A stretch of 44,426 nt of DNA from Hydnum rufescens UP504 (lineage: Eukaryota; Basidiomycota; Agaricomycetes; Cantharellales; Hydnaceae): contig MU129008.1 in the NCBI GenBank assembly GCA_014904985.1, forward strand, positions 171,375 through 215,800. Reading direction: 5' to 3'. Within the stretch, counting starts at the first letter, position 1. Every line of letters starts with the position of its first letter. Below the pieces are notes generated by a model. The model had not been told where the DNA came from. It saw only the letters and a program-made list of their open reading frames with translations, and made no database searches. The translations under genes were made by a program, and so were the position numbers. Of the stretch, positions 10,501 to 20,899 are shown piece after piece.

Positions 10501-13500
10501 AGCTCCTGCACCATCACTGTCCCAGCTCCCTGAGTATGATGTTGGTGGATCAATTCCATTGACATTAGACTACGATATAGATGATGTCCTGCTGATTCAC
10601 ATACGTCTCGAATCCGACAAGCTATCTCATCATGCACGTCGAAAACATGCACAGGCTCATCGCTGGAGTTCCACCATGCTCCCCTCATTAATATGGCCCT
10701 TCATGGCCTTCAAGCGGCAGGGAGTGAGACTGACCATGTCAACATCCACAGGGTGTTCGCCATGTTCTTGCCCCTATGTCCACACTTTACAGGTGGTTTG
10801 TGTCTTCATGGATTGTATGTTGCAATCAGCCAGTGTTTTCATTCCCTCTTGCTAATCAAGCATTCAGATCTTCAAGATATCACTCTGGCTGTATGTCAAT
10901 GTCGGCCTGCTGTGACCCAGTTAATCCAGCATGGCGTCTTCCCATGTGCCCCAGTATGGCCATCTTTAGCAGTTAGTTTGGACATGCTGGAGTTTGTGGC
11001 CGAGCTCTTTGTGCATGTTGCCCCTAATGAGAGAGCATGGGCAGCAACATTGGAGAAATATCTCAATGTCCGCGGTTATCAGTTTGCTGCAAAGGATTCT
11101 TTACGTCGTCAATTCATGAATGCCCTATCTCACTACCAGATGCTGATCCGCCTCATTGATATTGAGATATCCAAAATTGTTGATCTTAATTGGACTTCCA
11201 CGGAATGCCTCCCGTCACATTGCACTCTTGATGAGGTGACTCCAGTGAATGAGTGCGTTTACCAGAATGCACATAACTACATCGCACCTTTGGTTCCCCG
11301 ACATGAGCCCAGCTTGTATCTGCAATCTCACTGTCCCCTTTGTTTTGGAGGAAACCATACTGAACAGCTCGGTCTACTGTGAGTCAAGGCTTCCTTCACT
11401 CTCAATGGGTGATATATTGACTCCTTTTGTGTTTTCTAGTGTTTCCTGTATTGTCTGCATTGATGCCAACTTCCAACTCAAGTGCAACCGTGATCTGGAT
11501 CGAAGGATGGGCCACAAGGGTGAAACCGGCACATGGGACCCTCTGGTTATGTCGCCTTGGAGTACATGGCTCAGCGATGAACATTTGGCTGAGTGGGAGG
11601 CGAAAATCAACTCCATGCGACTGGCAAAGGCTTCAAGGACTGCAAGTAAGTGAAAGGTTGCCGAGATGACTGAAGATGATGCTGCCAATGAGGAAGATCA
11701 TGTTGAACCCGGGATGATGTTACCTCCATCAGCTCTCAACCAGTGCCTAGAATCCTTCACAGCAGCTGATGGAAATCGTGTCAAAGCATCCACCCAAAAA
11801 TTTGACTCTACAGGTGTCATGGCACTTCTCTGCCAGCACGATTGGACAATTTTCCTTGCCAACATGGTGACCACTGGTGAGAAGCAGTTTTATGCCTATG
11901 CTCTCATTGCTGTGTTACTGCGTGAGCTACCTGAATGTTGGAAAGTTGGTCTGCTGTATGATGTTGCTTGTGCACTTCAGCGGAGTCTGGCAAAATGGCA
12001 ATTTATGCCAGGGTGGCTCGACCAGATCTCTTTCGGTGTCTCAATATTTCATGTGTATGGCCACCAGTGGGTGTGTCAATTGTGGTACCACCCTAGGAAG
12101 GCGGAGCTTTGGGGTCTTTCTGATGGGGAAGGTTGTGAACGTTTCTGGAGTGAGCTCATGAGGCTTATCCCCTGCCTTCAAGTTTCTGGGGTGAGTATCT
12201 TGAAGTGGACTTGCATGTACTAGCATGGTAATAGCTGGCTTGTAGCATCATCGTAGGTTGTTCGTGATAGACCTCCAAGTTGAATACCTCGATGAAATGA
12301 AACAACAAGGCGCAGCAAAATGGATTCAAGAATGAGTTGCGAGGGCAAATGAGCATCTGTTCGAGGCAGAGCAAATACTGGGTGACCATTCAATCCAGTA
12401 TTTCCTTGCCCAGTTCAAGGAACAATGTGATTATCAGAGCAAACCTATGACTTGTAAATATTCATCATTGCTCAAGGGGGAACTCGACAGGCTCATCATC
12501 TACACTATTGATTAGGTCAATCGAAGCTGATGGGAGCCTGTGCTGTCGAGCAGATTCTAATTTTATCAGAAACTGCTGACCTGTTGGCTGCCAGATTAGA
12601 TGACCTCAATGTCGAACTCCTTGCTCTGGCAAAGGAGGGGTTAGAGGTTACAGTGTCTTCAGAGCTGAAGACAAATATTGATGAGACTAAAGAAGCTTTG
12701 CACAAAGTGCAAAATAATGTTGCACAAAAGGTGGCTGTGCTGCAGGCCATGGATGTGACATCCTTTACATCACTTGAGGAGATGAGACGAAGCCCTTGGA
12801 TCAATGCGCAACTAAACCTCCATGTGCTGCGTACTCAACTTGTTGCAAAGCTTTGCGCACAAAAGTTTGAACTTAGTTCTCTGGATCATGCCCACGCAAA
12901 TCGAAAATTAGGTATTTACTCTTTGTCATGATGTGTTCCTTCTCTCCTGACCGCCACATATACTTAAGATCACAACACCCATGCTCATGTCGATGCAGCA
13001 GTCAAAAGTCATACACCTGCAATCCAGTCAAATCTGAAACACTATAATGAGAAGATTCGGCAACTTCTTTCCATGAGAGGGAAGAATGGCATTCCAAATG
13101 ATGCTTACATCCCCCCAGAGATCGAGCCTGATGGTCTCCTGAAGATGGATGTCAATCAGCCAGTCTGGCAGGATGCCAATATTGCTGATTTCCCCAATGG
13201 GAATGTTCCTGATTGGCTGGCAGATGAGTCGGTGCACACTAATATCCGCATGGCACAAGAAATAATCAACTGCAAGCAAGACCTGCTCCGATGTCGGGCA
13301 GAATATTCAAATTTGCGTGCTTGGTTCAATGCTGAATTTAAGGCCACAAAGAAGGCCTTTGATGTCTCAGCAGGTGTGTTTCGGTCTTTGTTTAGGGCAA
13401 TGTGGTACTGAAAATTGATTCAGACCTAGACATCAAGTACTTCCTATTGATCAAACTCCACTACCTCGATGATATAGGTTTGCAGTGGAAGGCTGATACT

Positions 13501-13745
13501 GTTGCATTGCCAGGAGCTGACGGTGGCCCAGAATGGGATGTGATGCCACAGCTGCCATTGTTACAAAAGGCTAGATCTCGCACCAAGACTGAAGACCTTG
13601 TGGAGTCAGTGATAATAGATGGTATGTCAGATAATGCAAGTTCTGATGATGATGATGGAGGGGAACTGGAGGAGGCACTGTCAGAGGTTGATGCTGTGGT
13701 TCTGAATGCCCTTGATCATGTGGACTCCTGGTTTCATGCTGCATA
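10501..13745 (+). pseudogene. KDZ transposase (Kyakuja-Dileera-Zisupton), multi-exon, decayed
   Basis: KDZ proteins are cut-and-paste DNA transposases of basidiomycetes with an N-terminal Cys cluster and a DDE-type core. Visible in order are: CQCRPAVTQLIQHGVFP and CPLCFGG (about 10898 and 11330); an intron (donor CT|GTGAGTC, acceptor TTTTCTAG near 11438) joining in frame to CIVCIDANFQ with the first Asp at 11462; then TGVMALLCQHDW; LYDVAC with the second Asp at 11960; FHVYGHQWVCQLWY; and DGEGCERFWS with the catalytic Glu near 12128. Further introns start near 12190, 12910 and 13372, followed by a helical C-terminal half and an acidic tail ending TAA 13743-13745. Defects are TGA at 11651 and 12333 (both plausible former CGA) and a frame problem near 10710. 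Family assignment is firm; exon ends are approximate. Confidence 0.85.
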
Positions 13746-14089
13746 ATTTTGTGGTTCTACATTCCGTACTTTGGGTAGATATAAAGAGTCTTTACTTCGG
13801 ATTGAAGTTGGCTAGTGAAAAATTTGACCAAGTTCCTCACTAAGTGGGGCCCCAGAGGCCAAAGGGCACCTAACTTTGATGGGGCCCCAATGGGCCAATA
13901 GGCCTAAGAATATTGGGGCCCCAGAGGCCTAAAATACCCAAATTTGGGGCCCAAATCAGTCTACTGCATGTTTTTTGATATTGTTTTGGGGCCCCATTGG
14001 GGCCCCTAGTTTTGTAACCCTAACTAGGCCCATCCTGTGACTCATTTTTGGGCCTATCTTAGGTACTGAAGATGGCTGTCCAGGCTGCA
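13746..14089. repeat. GGGGCCCC-rich intergenic segment
   Basis: No gene is seen. GGGGCCC or GGGGCCCC palindromes recur at about 13848, 13881, 13916, 13946, 13988 and 14000, often followed by AGAGGCC or AATGGGCC. This could be a decayed satellite or miniature element between the KDZ gene and P1. Confidence 0.6.
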
Positions 14090-14344
14090 AATAACAACAG
14101 AAATACAGTCTCCCATCTACACACTGGCTGAACCAGATTTTGATTTGACAGTCATCGGAGCTCCCAACCCTTCTTCTATACCATACGTTGCATCCTCATT
14201 TGGCGCATTGCTGTATGCTGCATCATTTGGTGCATTGCCATGTGTCACATCGTTTGGCATGTTGCCATTTGGCGTGTTGCCATTTGGCGTGTTGTCGTTT
14301 GCGCCCTCGTCACTTTGTGGGTTTTTGCTGTGCTTTGGACCAGG

Positions 14345-14492
14345 CTTCAATCAAGAATAATAAAAGACGCATTAGTATAAAATTTCAAAGCAGTGCAAAA
14401 AGAGCAGCTTTTGCTGCTCTTTTTGCGCCATTGTATCTACTAGAAAAAATACTCACCTTGTGACCACACACCCGCAGTGGCGGGTGCATGGT
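14345..14492 (-). repeat. Module P1-L1 (minus)
   Basis: Hairpin B 14462-14492; donor AAG|GTGAGT at 14456; hairpin A 14395-14426 (14-bp perfect stem, loop AAAA on the transcribed strand); branch-like ATACTAATG; acceptor TTGATTGAAG at 14345. Intron of 112 nt. Confidence 0.8.
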
Positions 14493-14948
14493 CATGCAGT
14501 TGCCTTTTCGGGCGGTTGCTTGTTGTGGTTGTGGAGATAGGAAGCAAGATGCAGATTCAACACCAGCAATTGCCAATACTCAAGAAGTGCCCAAGCGCTG
14601 GCACTGCAAGCACAGTACACAATAGTACCAAGCATGTATATTATAAATAAATACTATATAATAAAAATTGTCCAGAAAACCCGAAGAAGAGGATGGTAAT
14701 GAGTCAGAGCTCAATAAGGCATGAGATGGCTAATTACAGAGTGGATTGGGCCACTTCTACACATCAGAATTGGCCCAAATTGAATATAGTAGTGTTATAT
14801 ATACACTCTACATGGGCGATTAATTATCTTGGACGATTTTCACATTTTCAATTTTTCACACCTTCAATTCCCTAAATAGGAATTGAAGGCGTGAAAAATT
14901 GAAAAATGCGAAAATCATCTGAGATAATTAATCACCCATGTAGGAGCA

Positions 14949-14973
14949 NNNNNNNNNNNNNNNNNNNNNNNNN
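14949..14973. other. Assembly gap (25 N)
   Basis: Twenty-five N bases break the right arm of P1, with a low-quality-looking KDZ copy directly after. Confidence 0.99.
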
Positions 14974-14983
14974 TGATCATTAA

Positions 14984-17015
14984 CCAAGCTGCAAGAAGAT
15001 GCCATCCCTCATCAGCAACCCAGAATGAAGAAACGGAAGAGTCAAGCAAAATTCCCTAAGCAAGAAACCATTGGCCATGGACCTTCCAGGCTGTCAGGGC
15101 CACGCTGCGATGAGAGCACCAAACAAATATAAACACAGATAATTCCGGCTAAGTCCGAGAGAATCGGGCAGGAATGAAATAACGAATAGTAGGGGACGGA
15201 GAGGCAATCCAGCAGCCTGGAAGGGACTAGGCGAAACGAGCACAGCGGTCCTTAAGCTCGCGGAGTCAACTGGAAAATACTCAGACCTGTAGTCCGGAGT
15301 AACAGCAGAAATCCTGAGATTATGTAATACGAATACGGAATACATGAAGGCTGACCTGTAGTCCGGAGTAACAGCGGAAATCCTGAGAGACCAAAGCTGG
15401 GGTCTCTGGACTTCGCTCTCGGACTACTTATACATGATGACTATACTACGGGGGAGGATCACTAAACTGGAGGTGGTTACAAGGGGACAGGAACAGGAAC
15501 AGGAACAGGAACTCGGCCAGGGGGTGAACCGGAAGCAATGGGAAATGAAAGGGAAATGAAAAGGAAATGAAACCAAGATAGGGTTGGACCGGAGTCAAAC
15601 CGGAAGCAAAGTGGACTTGGGCGAGGGAAATAAGTGGAGAACCGACTGGAGGTGGGTGGACGAGGACCAGAGTAGACCGGAGTAGACCGGAGTAGACTGG
15701 AGTTGGGGCGAACCCTGACACAGGCCCTTGTACTCGTTGCAGCTCCTGCACCATCACTGTCCCAGCTCCCTGAGTATGATGTTGGTGGATCAATTCCATT
15801 GACATTAGACTACGATATAGATGATGTCCTGCTGATTCACATACGTCTCGAATCCGACAAGCTATCTCATCATGCACGTCGAAAACATGCACAGGCTCAT
15901 CGCTGGAGTTCCACCATGCTCCCCCATAATATGGCCCTTCATGGCCTTCAAGCGGCAGGGAGTGAGACTGACCATGTCAACATCCACAGGTGTTCGCCAT
16001 GTTCTTGCCCCTATGTCCACACTTACAGGTGGTTTGTGTCTTCATGGATTGTATGTTGCAATCAGCCAGTGTTTTCATTCCCTCTGCTAATCAAAGCATT
16101 CAGATCTTCAAGATATCACTCTGGCTGTATGTCAATGTCGGCCTGCTGTGACCCAGTTAATCCAGCATGGCGTCTTCCCATGTGCCCCAGTATGGCCATT
16201 CTTTAGCAGTTAGTTTGGACATGCTGGAGTTTGTGGCCGAGCTCTTTGTGCATGTTGGCCCTAATGAGAGAGCATGGGCAGACTGAAATACTCAATGTCC
16301 GCGGTTATCAGTTTGCTGCAAAGGATTCTTTACGTCGTCAATTCATGAATGCCCTATCTCACTACCAGATGCTGATCCGCCTCATTGATATTGAGATATC
16401 CAAAAATTGTTTTATCTTAATTGGACTTCCACGGAATGCCTCCCGTCACATTGCACTCTTGATGAGGTGACTCCAGTGGATGAGTGCGTTTACCAGAATT
16501 GCACATAACTACATCGCACCTTTGGTTCCCCGACATGAGCCCAGCTTGTATCTGCAATCTCACTGTCCCCTTTGTTTTGGAGGAAACCATACTGAACAGC
16601 TCGGTCTACTGTGAGTCAAGCCTTCACTCTCAATGGGTGATATTATTGACTCCTTTTGTGTTTTCTAGTGTTTCCTGTATTGTCTGCATTGATGCAACTT
16701 CCAACTCAATGCAACCGTGATCTGGATTCGAAGGAATGGGCCACAAGGGTGAAACCGGCACATGGGACCCTCTGGTTATGTCGCCCTTGGAGTACATGGC
16801 TCAGCGATGAACATTTGGCTGAGTGGGAGGCGAAAATCAACTCCATCGACTGGCAAAGGCTTCAAGGACTGCAAGTAAAGTGAAAGGTTGCCGAGATGAC
16901 TGAAGATGATGCTGCCAATGAGGAAGATCATGTTGAACCCGGGATGATGTTACCTCCATCAGCTCTCAACCAGTGCCTAGATCCTTCACAGCAGCTGATG
17001 GAAATCGGTCAAAAG
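14984..17015 (+). pseudogene. Second, indel-rich copy of the KDZ 5' half, probable assembly artefact
   Basis: It repeats 9735-11796 nearly base for base, including the dispersed repeat, but has many single-base indels and is about 30 bp shorter. Examples are GAGTGATC against GAGGATC, TTGGGGGCG against TTGGGGCG, CACAGGGTG against CACAGGTG, and CTCTTGC against CTCTGC. All frames are destroyed. It abuts a 25-N gap, starts and ends abruptly, and lies exactly where the P1 palindrome should be continuous. Genuine duplication cannot be excluded, but the error pattern looks like low-quality sequence. Confidence 0.75.
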
Positions 17016-17319
17016 ATTCTCTCCTTATATATAACACTACTATATTCAAATTTGGGCCAATTCTGATGTGTAGAAGTGGCCCAATCCACTCTGTAATTAG
17101 CCATCTCATGCCTTATTGAGCTCTGACTCATTACCATCCTCTTCTTCGGGTTTTCCTGGACAATTTTTATTATATAGTATTTATTATAATATACATGCTT
17201 GGTACTATTGTGTACTGTACTTGCAGTGCCAGCGCTTGAGCACTTCTTGAGTATCGGCAATTGCTGGTGTTGAATTTCGAACTCTACGCAGCCACACCCA
17301 GCAAGCGACTGCATGACCA

Positions 17320-17402
17320 CGACACAACAGCAACAACAGCAGCAACAGCAGCAACAGCTGCAGCTGCTGCAGCAGCTGCAGCAACAGCAGCAGCAACAGT
17401 GC
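17320..17402 (+). repeat. CAG/CAA trinucleotide expansion in the first P1 right-arm exon
   Basis: A run of CAA, CAG and GCTG-type triplets of about 80 bp. The left arm at the mirrored position (14493-14530) lacks it, while P2's right arm has a shorter version (35055-35095). Confidence 0.85.
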
Positions 17403-17432
17403 ACGACTGCAACCACATGACCACGACCACAC

Positions 17433-17572
17433 AACCACACACCCACTGATGTGGGTGTGTGGTTATAAGGTAAGTTTTGTCTCAGTAAATACAATACTGC
17501 AAAAGAGTAGCACAAGCTACTCTTTTTGCGCTGCCATGAATTTTTATACTAATGTAGCCTCTATTCCTCCAG
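17433..17572 (+). repeat. Module P1-R1
   Basis: Hairpin B 17433-17464 (14 bp, loop TGAT); donor AAG|GTAAGT at 17470; hairpin A 17499-17528 with AGTAGC/GCTACT; branch ATACTAATG; acceptor CTCCAG 17572. Intron 103 nt. Confidence 0.85.
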
Positions 17573-17620
17573 ATCAAAACCAAAACAACAAACGACAGGC
17601 TGCCCAATGAGTGAGCCCAG

Positions 17621-17759
17621 GAACCACACCCACTGCGGCAGGTGTGGTTCTATTTAAGGTGAGTCTCCCCCCTAATAGATGCAGCTGTGCAAAAAGAGCA
17701 GCGAAAGCTGCTCTATTTGCATCGCTTTTAATTTTGTAACTAATTATATTTTATTCTAG
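17621..17759 (+). repeat. Module P1-R2
   Basis: Hairpin B 17621-17650; donor AAG|GTGAGT at 17659; hairpin A 17689-17720 with GAAA (GNRA-type) loop and one mismatch; branch TAACTAATT; acceptor TTCTAG 17759. Intron 101 nt. Confidence 0.85.
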
Positions 17760-17871
17760 GTACAGTATTGTCACAAATGAAGACTGCAGACCCACAAAGC
17801 AAGCCCCCCCACAATGATAACACACCTGCAGAAGGGACCCCTGAACGACAATGTGCCACGCGAAGAGACGA

Positions 17872-18006
17872 ACCACACACCTGCTTCGGTGGGTGTGTGG
17901 TAATTTTAAGGTGAGCATATAACCATGCAAAAGGAGCAGCGTACGCTGCTCCTTTTGTGTGGCTTTTCTTTTTTCCTTTTTACTAACATATTATACGTTA
18001 TTTTAG
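17872..18006 (+). repeat. Module P1-R3
   Basis: Hairpin B 17872-17901; donor AAG|GTGAGC at 17911; hairpin A 17927-17958 with the paired change AAGGAGC/GCTCCTT; branch TACTAAC; acceptor TTTTAG 18006. Intron 96 nt. The preceding exon (17760-17910) is open throughout in one frame. Confidence 0.85.
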
Positions 18007-18149
18007 GTTGTCTGAACCCACAACCCCACCAAGCAAACACACGAGAACGGCAATGGACCTGCCAAACAAAACCTGCGAGAGTTCAAACCCCCAACATGAC
18101 GACCAAGCCCCATACCGAGTACGAACCACATGACCGCAGTACAAACCAA

Positions 18150-18298
18150 GGACCACACCCACTTCAGTGGGTGTGGTCCTACAAGGTTTTTTTTTTATTT
18201 ATTTGATTTCTATATGTACAATGATGCAAAAGGAGCAGTGCAAGCTGCTCCCTTTGTGTCACTTTGAATTTTTTTACTAATCGACATTCTCACTCTAG
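18150..18298 (+). repeat. Module P1-R4
   Basis: Hairpin B 18150-18179 (GGACCACACCCACT paired, loop TCA); weak donor ACAAG|GTTTTT at 18186; hairpin A 18226-18257; branch TACTAATC; acceptor CTCTAG 18298. Intron 113 nt. Confidence 0.8.
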
Positions 18299-18389
18299 GA
18301 TCTGAACCGAGACCCACGAAACAAAACACCCACCCAAGTGACAACCAGCCCCCATACAGAACCAAGTACGTGACCAGGGTGCAAAGGGA

Positions 18390-18537
18390 GTACCACCCAC
18401 CCGCTTTGGCAGGGGTGTGGTACTAGTTCAGGGGAGTTCCTCCCCCCTCAATAGATACTGTGGCACAAAAAGAGCAGCGAAAGCTGCTCTTTTTGCGCTG
18501 CTTCGAATTTTTAACTAACACATATTTTAATATCTAG
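18390..18537 (+). repeat. Module P1-R5, donor mutated
   Basis: Hairpin B 18390-18423; the donor position reads TCAG|GGGAGT instead of GTGAGT; hairpin A 18463-18498 with GAAA loop; branch TAACTAACA; acceptor ATCTAG 18537. Confidence 0.8.
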
Positions 18538-18641
18538 GTCATAATTTGATCCAACGTCCTGCACGAGTCCAACTGAAGCCACACCAAAAGAAAACCCAAC
18601 GAATGCACCACCAAACCCTGCCAAATGAAAAGTCAATGCAA

Positions 18642-18779
18642 ACCAGACACCTGCCATGGTGGGTGTCTGGTACTATTTAAGGCAGGTGATTTTCCCGTAT
18701 CCAACGGCGCAAAAAGAGCAGCGAAAGCTGCTCTTTTTGCATCACTTTTAATTTTTTAACTAATAATTTTTCATTCTAG
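18642..18779 (+). repeat. Module P1-R6
   Basis: Hairpin B 18642-18671 with the paired change CCAGACACC/GGTGTCTGG; donor TTTAAG|GCAGGT, a possible GC donor, or GTGATT six bases on; hairpin A 18709-18740 perfect, GAAA loop; branch TAACTAATA; acceptor TTCTAG 18779. Confidence 0.8.
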
Positions 18780-18860
18780 GTATTGCCGCAAATGAAGACC
18801 CACGAAGCCCCACCAGAACAACAACATCCCTGTGAACGACAACACACCAAACACAGAGAT

Positions 18861-19002
18861 GAACCACACACCCGCTACTGCGGGTGTGTGGTTCTATACA
18901 AGGTATGTAATGTAATGCACCCCCAACAGCACAAAAAGAGCTGCAAAGGCAGCTCTTTTTGCATCATGTTAACTTTTACTGATCTAAATTCTTGTATTCT
19001 AG
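18861..19002 (+). repeat. Module P1-R7
   Basis: Hairpin B 18861-18894 (15 bp, loop TACT); donor AAG|GTATGT at 18903; hairpin A 18929-18962 with an A-T to T-A pair swap (GAGCTGC/GCAGCTC); acceptor TTCTAG 19002. Intron 100 nt. The preceding exon 18780-18902 is 41 open codons. Confidence 0.85.
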
Positions 19003-19108
19003 ATCTTCCTTCCCCCCAAACAAGTATGTACCCGAAACCCCCCCAACCCACCTGAGAACTGTACAGAAAACCGGCAGTCGAAGGTATGTGACCCTGGGCA
19101 ACAACGAG

Positions 19109-19261
19109 TACCACACACCTGCCAATGCGGGTGTGTGGTACTACAAGGTATTTTTTTTAAAACTTTCTACATCTACAGTGATGCCAAAGGAGCAGCACAA
19201 GCTGCCCCTTTGGCATCACTTCAAATTTTTTTTACTAATGTTCATTATCATTCAATTCTAG
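19109..19261 (+). repeat. Module P1-R8
   Basis: Hairpin B 19109-19140; donor ACAAG|GTATTT at 19148; hairpin A 19181-19216 extended as ATGCC...GGCAT; branch TACTAATG; acceptor TTCTAG 19261. Intron 114 nt. Confidence 0.85.
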
Positions 19262-19411
19262 GATTGAATTTGAAGCTCCCGAAACGACAACAACAGATGG
19301 CCGCGACCCCCAAATGACCCACACAATGGTGAGCCGCCAAGCCAAACACGCCCAAATGGCCACCAATGAGCTAGGTGAGCCCCCATCCAAGCCCCAAGGC
19401 AGCAATGCCCA

Positions 19412-19564
19412 GTACCACATACCCCCCTCAGTGGGGGTGTGGTACAAAAGGTCTGTTTTTGATTTTGATTTTTATTTGCAAGTGGTGCAAAAAGAGCAGC
19501 GATAGCTGCTCTTTTTGTGCTGCTTTGAATTTCTAACTTAATATTTTGCCACCCAACACCCCAG
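19412..19564 (+). repeat. Module P1-R9
   Basis: Hairpin B 19412-19444; donor AAAG|GTCTGT at 19451; hairpin A 19485-19520 (GATA loop); branch TCTAACTT; acceptor CCCCAG 19564. Intron 114 nt. Confidence 0.8.
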
Positions 19565-19636
19565 CAACATGCCCCCTGAACCCGCATCTGAACACCGGAC
19601 AACCCCCTGTCCAAAGTCTTGAGGAAGCAATGGACA

Positions 19637-20410
19637 GTACCACACACCTGCCCTAGCGGGTGTGTGGTATGTTTTTTTAATTGAATTTTTAAATAAATAA
19701 ATACATAAGTTGATAAAAACAAAAACAAAACATGAGACTGCCAAATGAAAACAGCCCCCACCTGGGGTGAGTGATAATGATAATAAATAAATAACTATAA
19801 ATGAAACACTAGAGGGGGGAATATAATAATAAATACTGGTGATTATCCCTGATAAGCCTGCATGGCCTGCTGTCCTGCAAGTCTGAGATTCTCTCTAAGT
19901 CCCAGTTTCGGCCACGTTTCTGCCAATTTTCGGCCATTTCAGCCAATTCTGGGCCAGGAGGTGAAATCATAAAAATGGCCATTTCGGCCAAAATAGTGAT
20001 GGGACCTCCTTAGGTACCATTATCTGCCCTGGAAGTGGTACCTAATTAGGTAGGCTTAGATGACTGACCAAGGTGGCACAAGCTGCTCCTTTTGCATCAC
20101 TTCAATTTTTTTTTACTAACATACAGTATGATTCTAGGATCCAAATTGAAACCCCTGAAATGACGACCTACCCCAATGGTGAAGTGCCAAGCCACACCCC
20201 TGACCACACCCGCCCAAGCAGGTGTGGTACTACTACATAGTTTTTTGTTTTTAAGTTTCTACAGACGGTACCACACCTGCCTAAGCGGGTGTGGTGCCAC
20301 TAGATAGTTTTTTTTAAATTTTATTTTAAATTTCTATGGATGGTACCACACCTCAGTGAGTGTGGTGACTTTTTAAATAAATAAATAAATAAAAAATAAA
20401 CAACTCAGTA
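19637..20410 (+). repeat. P1 right end: isolated B hairpins, half-module and terminal block
   Basis: B hairpins without an A partner lie at 19637-19670, 20203-20228, 20267-20296 and 20342-20370. At 20075-20137 only the 3' half of hairpin A, the TACTAAC branch point and the TTCTAG acceptor remain, fused to the terminal block ending GACTGACCAAGGTG (first copy 19850-20074). The stretch is otherwise AT-rich with AAATA runs. Confidence 0.75.
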
Positions 20411-20504
20411 AGAATAAAACAGAACTGCCAAATTAAACCCCACTGACTGGGGGTAGCAGTGATAATAAATAAATAAATAATTATAAATGGAACATGTTAT
20501 CCCC

Positions 20505-20747
20505 AATAAGCCTGTATGGCCTGCTGCAAGTCTGAGATTCTCTAAGTCCCAGTTTCAGCCAATTTTTGGCCAATTTTTGGCCATTTTGGCCATTTTGGCC
20601 ATTTTGGCCATTTTGGCCAATTCTGGGCCAGGAGGTGAAATCATAAAAATGGCCATTTCAGCCGAAATAGTGATGGGACCTACTTAGGTACCATTATCTG
20701 CCCTGGAAGTGGTACCTAACTAGGTAGGCTTAGATGACTGACCAAGG
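20505..20747 (+). repeat. P1/P2-type terminal block, second P1 copy
   Basis: It contains GGCCATTTT repeats, AGGTACCATTATCTGCC and its partner GTGGTACCTAACTAGG, and ends GACTGACCAAGGTG. It matches 19850-20074 and 37340-37555; an inverted relative is at 32936-33070. Confidence 0.8.
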
Positions 20748-20870
20748 TGAATGGGAATGGGAACAGGAACAGGCATGTGGATGGAAATGAGAATGAGAAT
20801 GAGAATGGGAATGGGAATAGGAATGGGAATGAGAATAAGGATCAAGGGAATCACGGGGGAGAGAATGAGA
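20748..20870. repeat. GAATGG/GAATGA hexanucleotide microsatellite
   Basis: Purine-rich imperfect repeat starting at the P1 end. On the minus strand it would encode Ser-His repeats, which I treat as incidental. Confidence 0.8.
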
Positions 20871-20899
20871 ATGAGAAAAATAGTGTGAGGAAGGTAAAG

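Larger units (their letters stand above)
14090..20750. mobile_element. P1: foldback-like palindromic element with diverging hairpin modules, interrupted
   Basis: The centre is near 14875 (CCTTCAATTCC / GGAATTGAAGG). The left arm (to about 14090) carries one minus-strand module. The right arm starts at 14876, breaks at about 14944 into an N gap and a KDZ copy, and resumes near 17023 with the exact continuation of the palindrome (TATATATAACACTAC). It then carries about ten plus-strand modules. The terminal block ending GACTGACCAAGGTG occurs twice (19850-20074 and 20505-20747), so the right end is itself duplicated. Length without the interruption is about 4.6 kb. No transposase of its own is seen. 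Confidence 0.75.
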
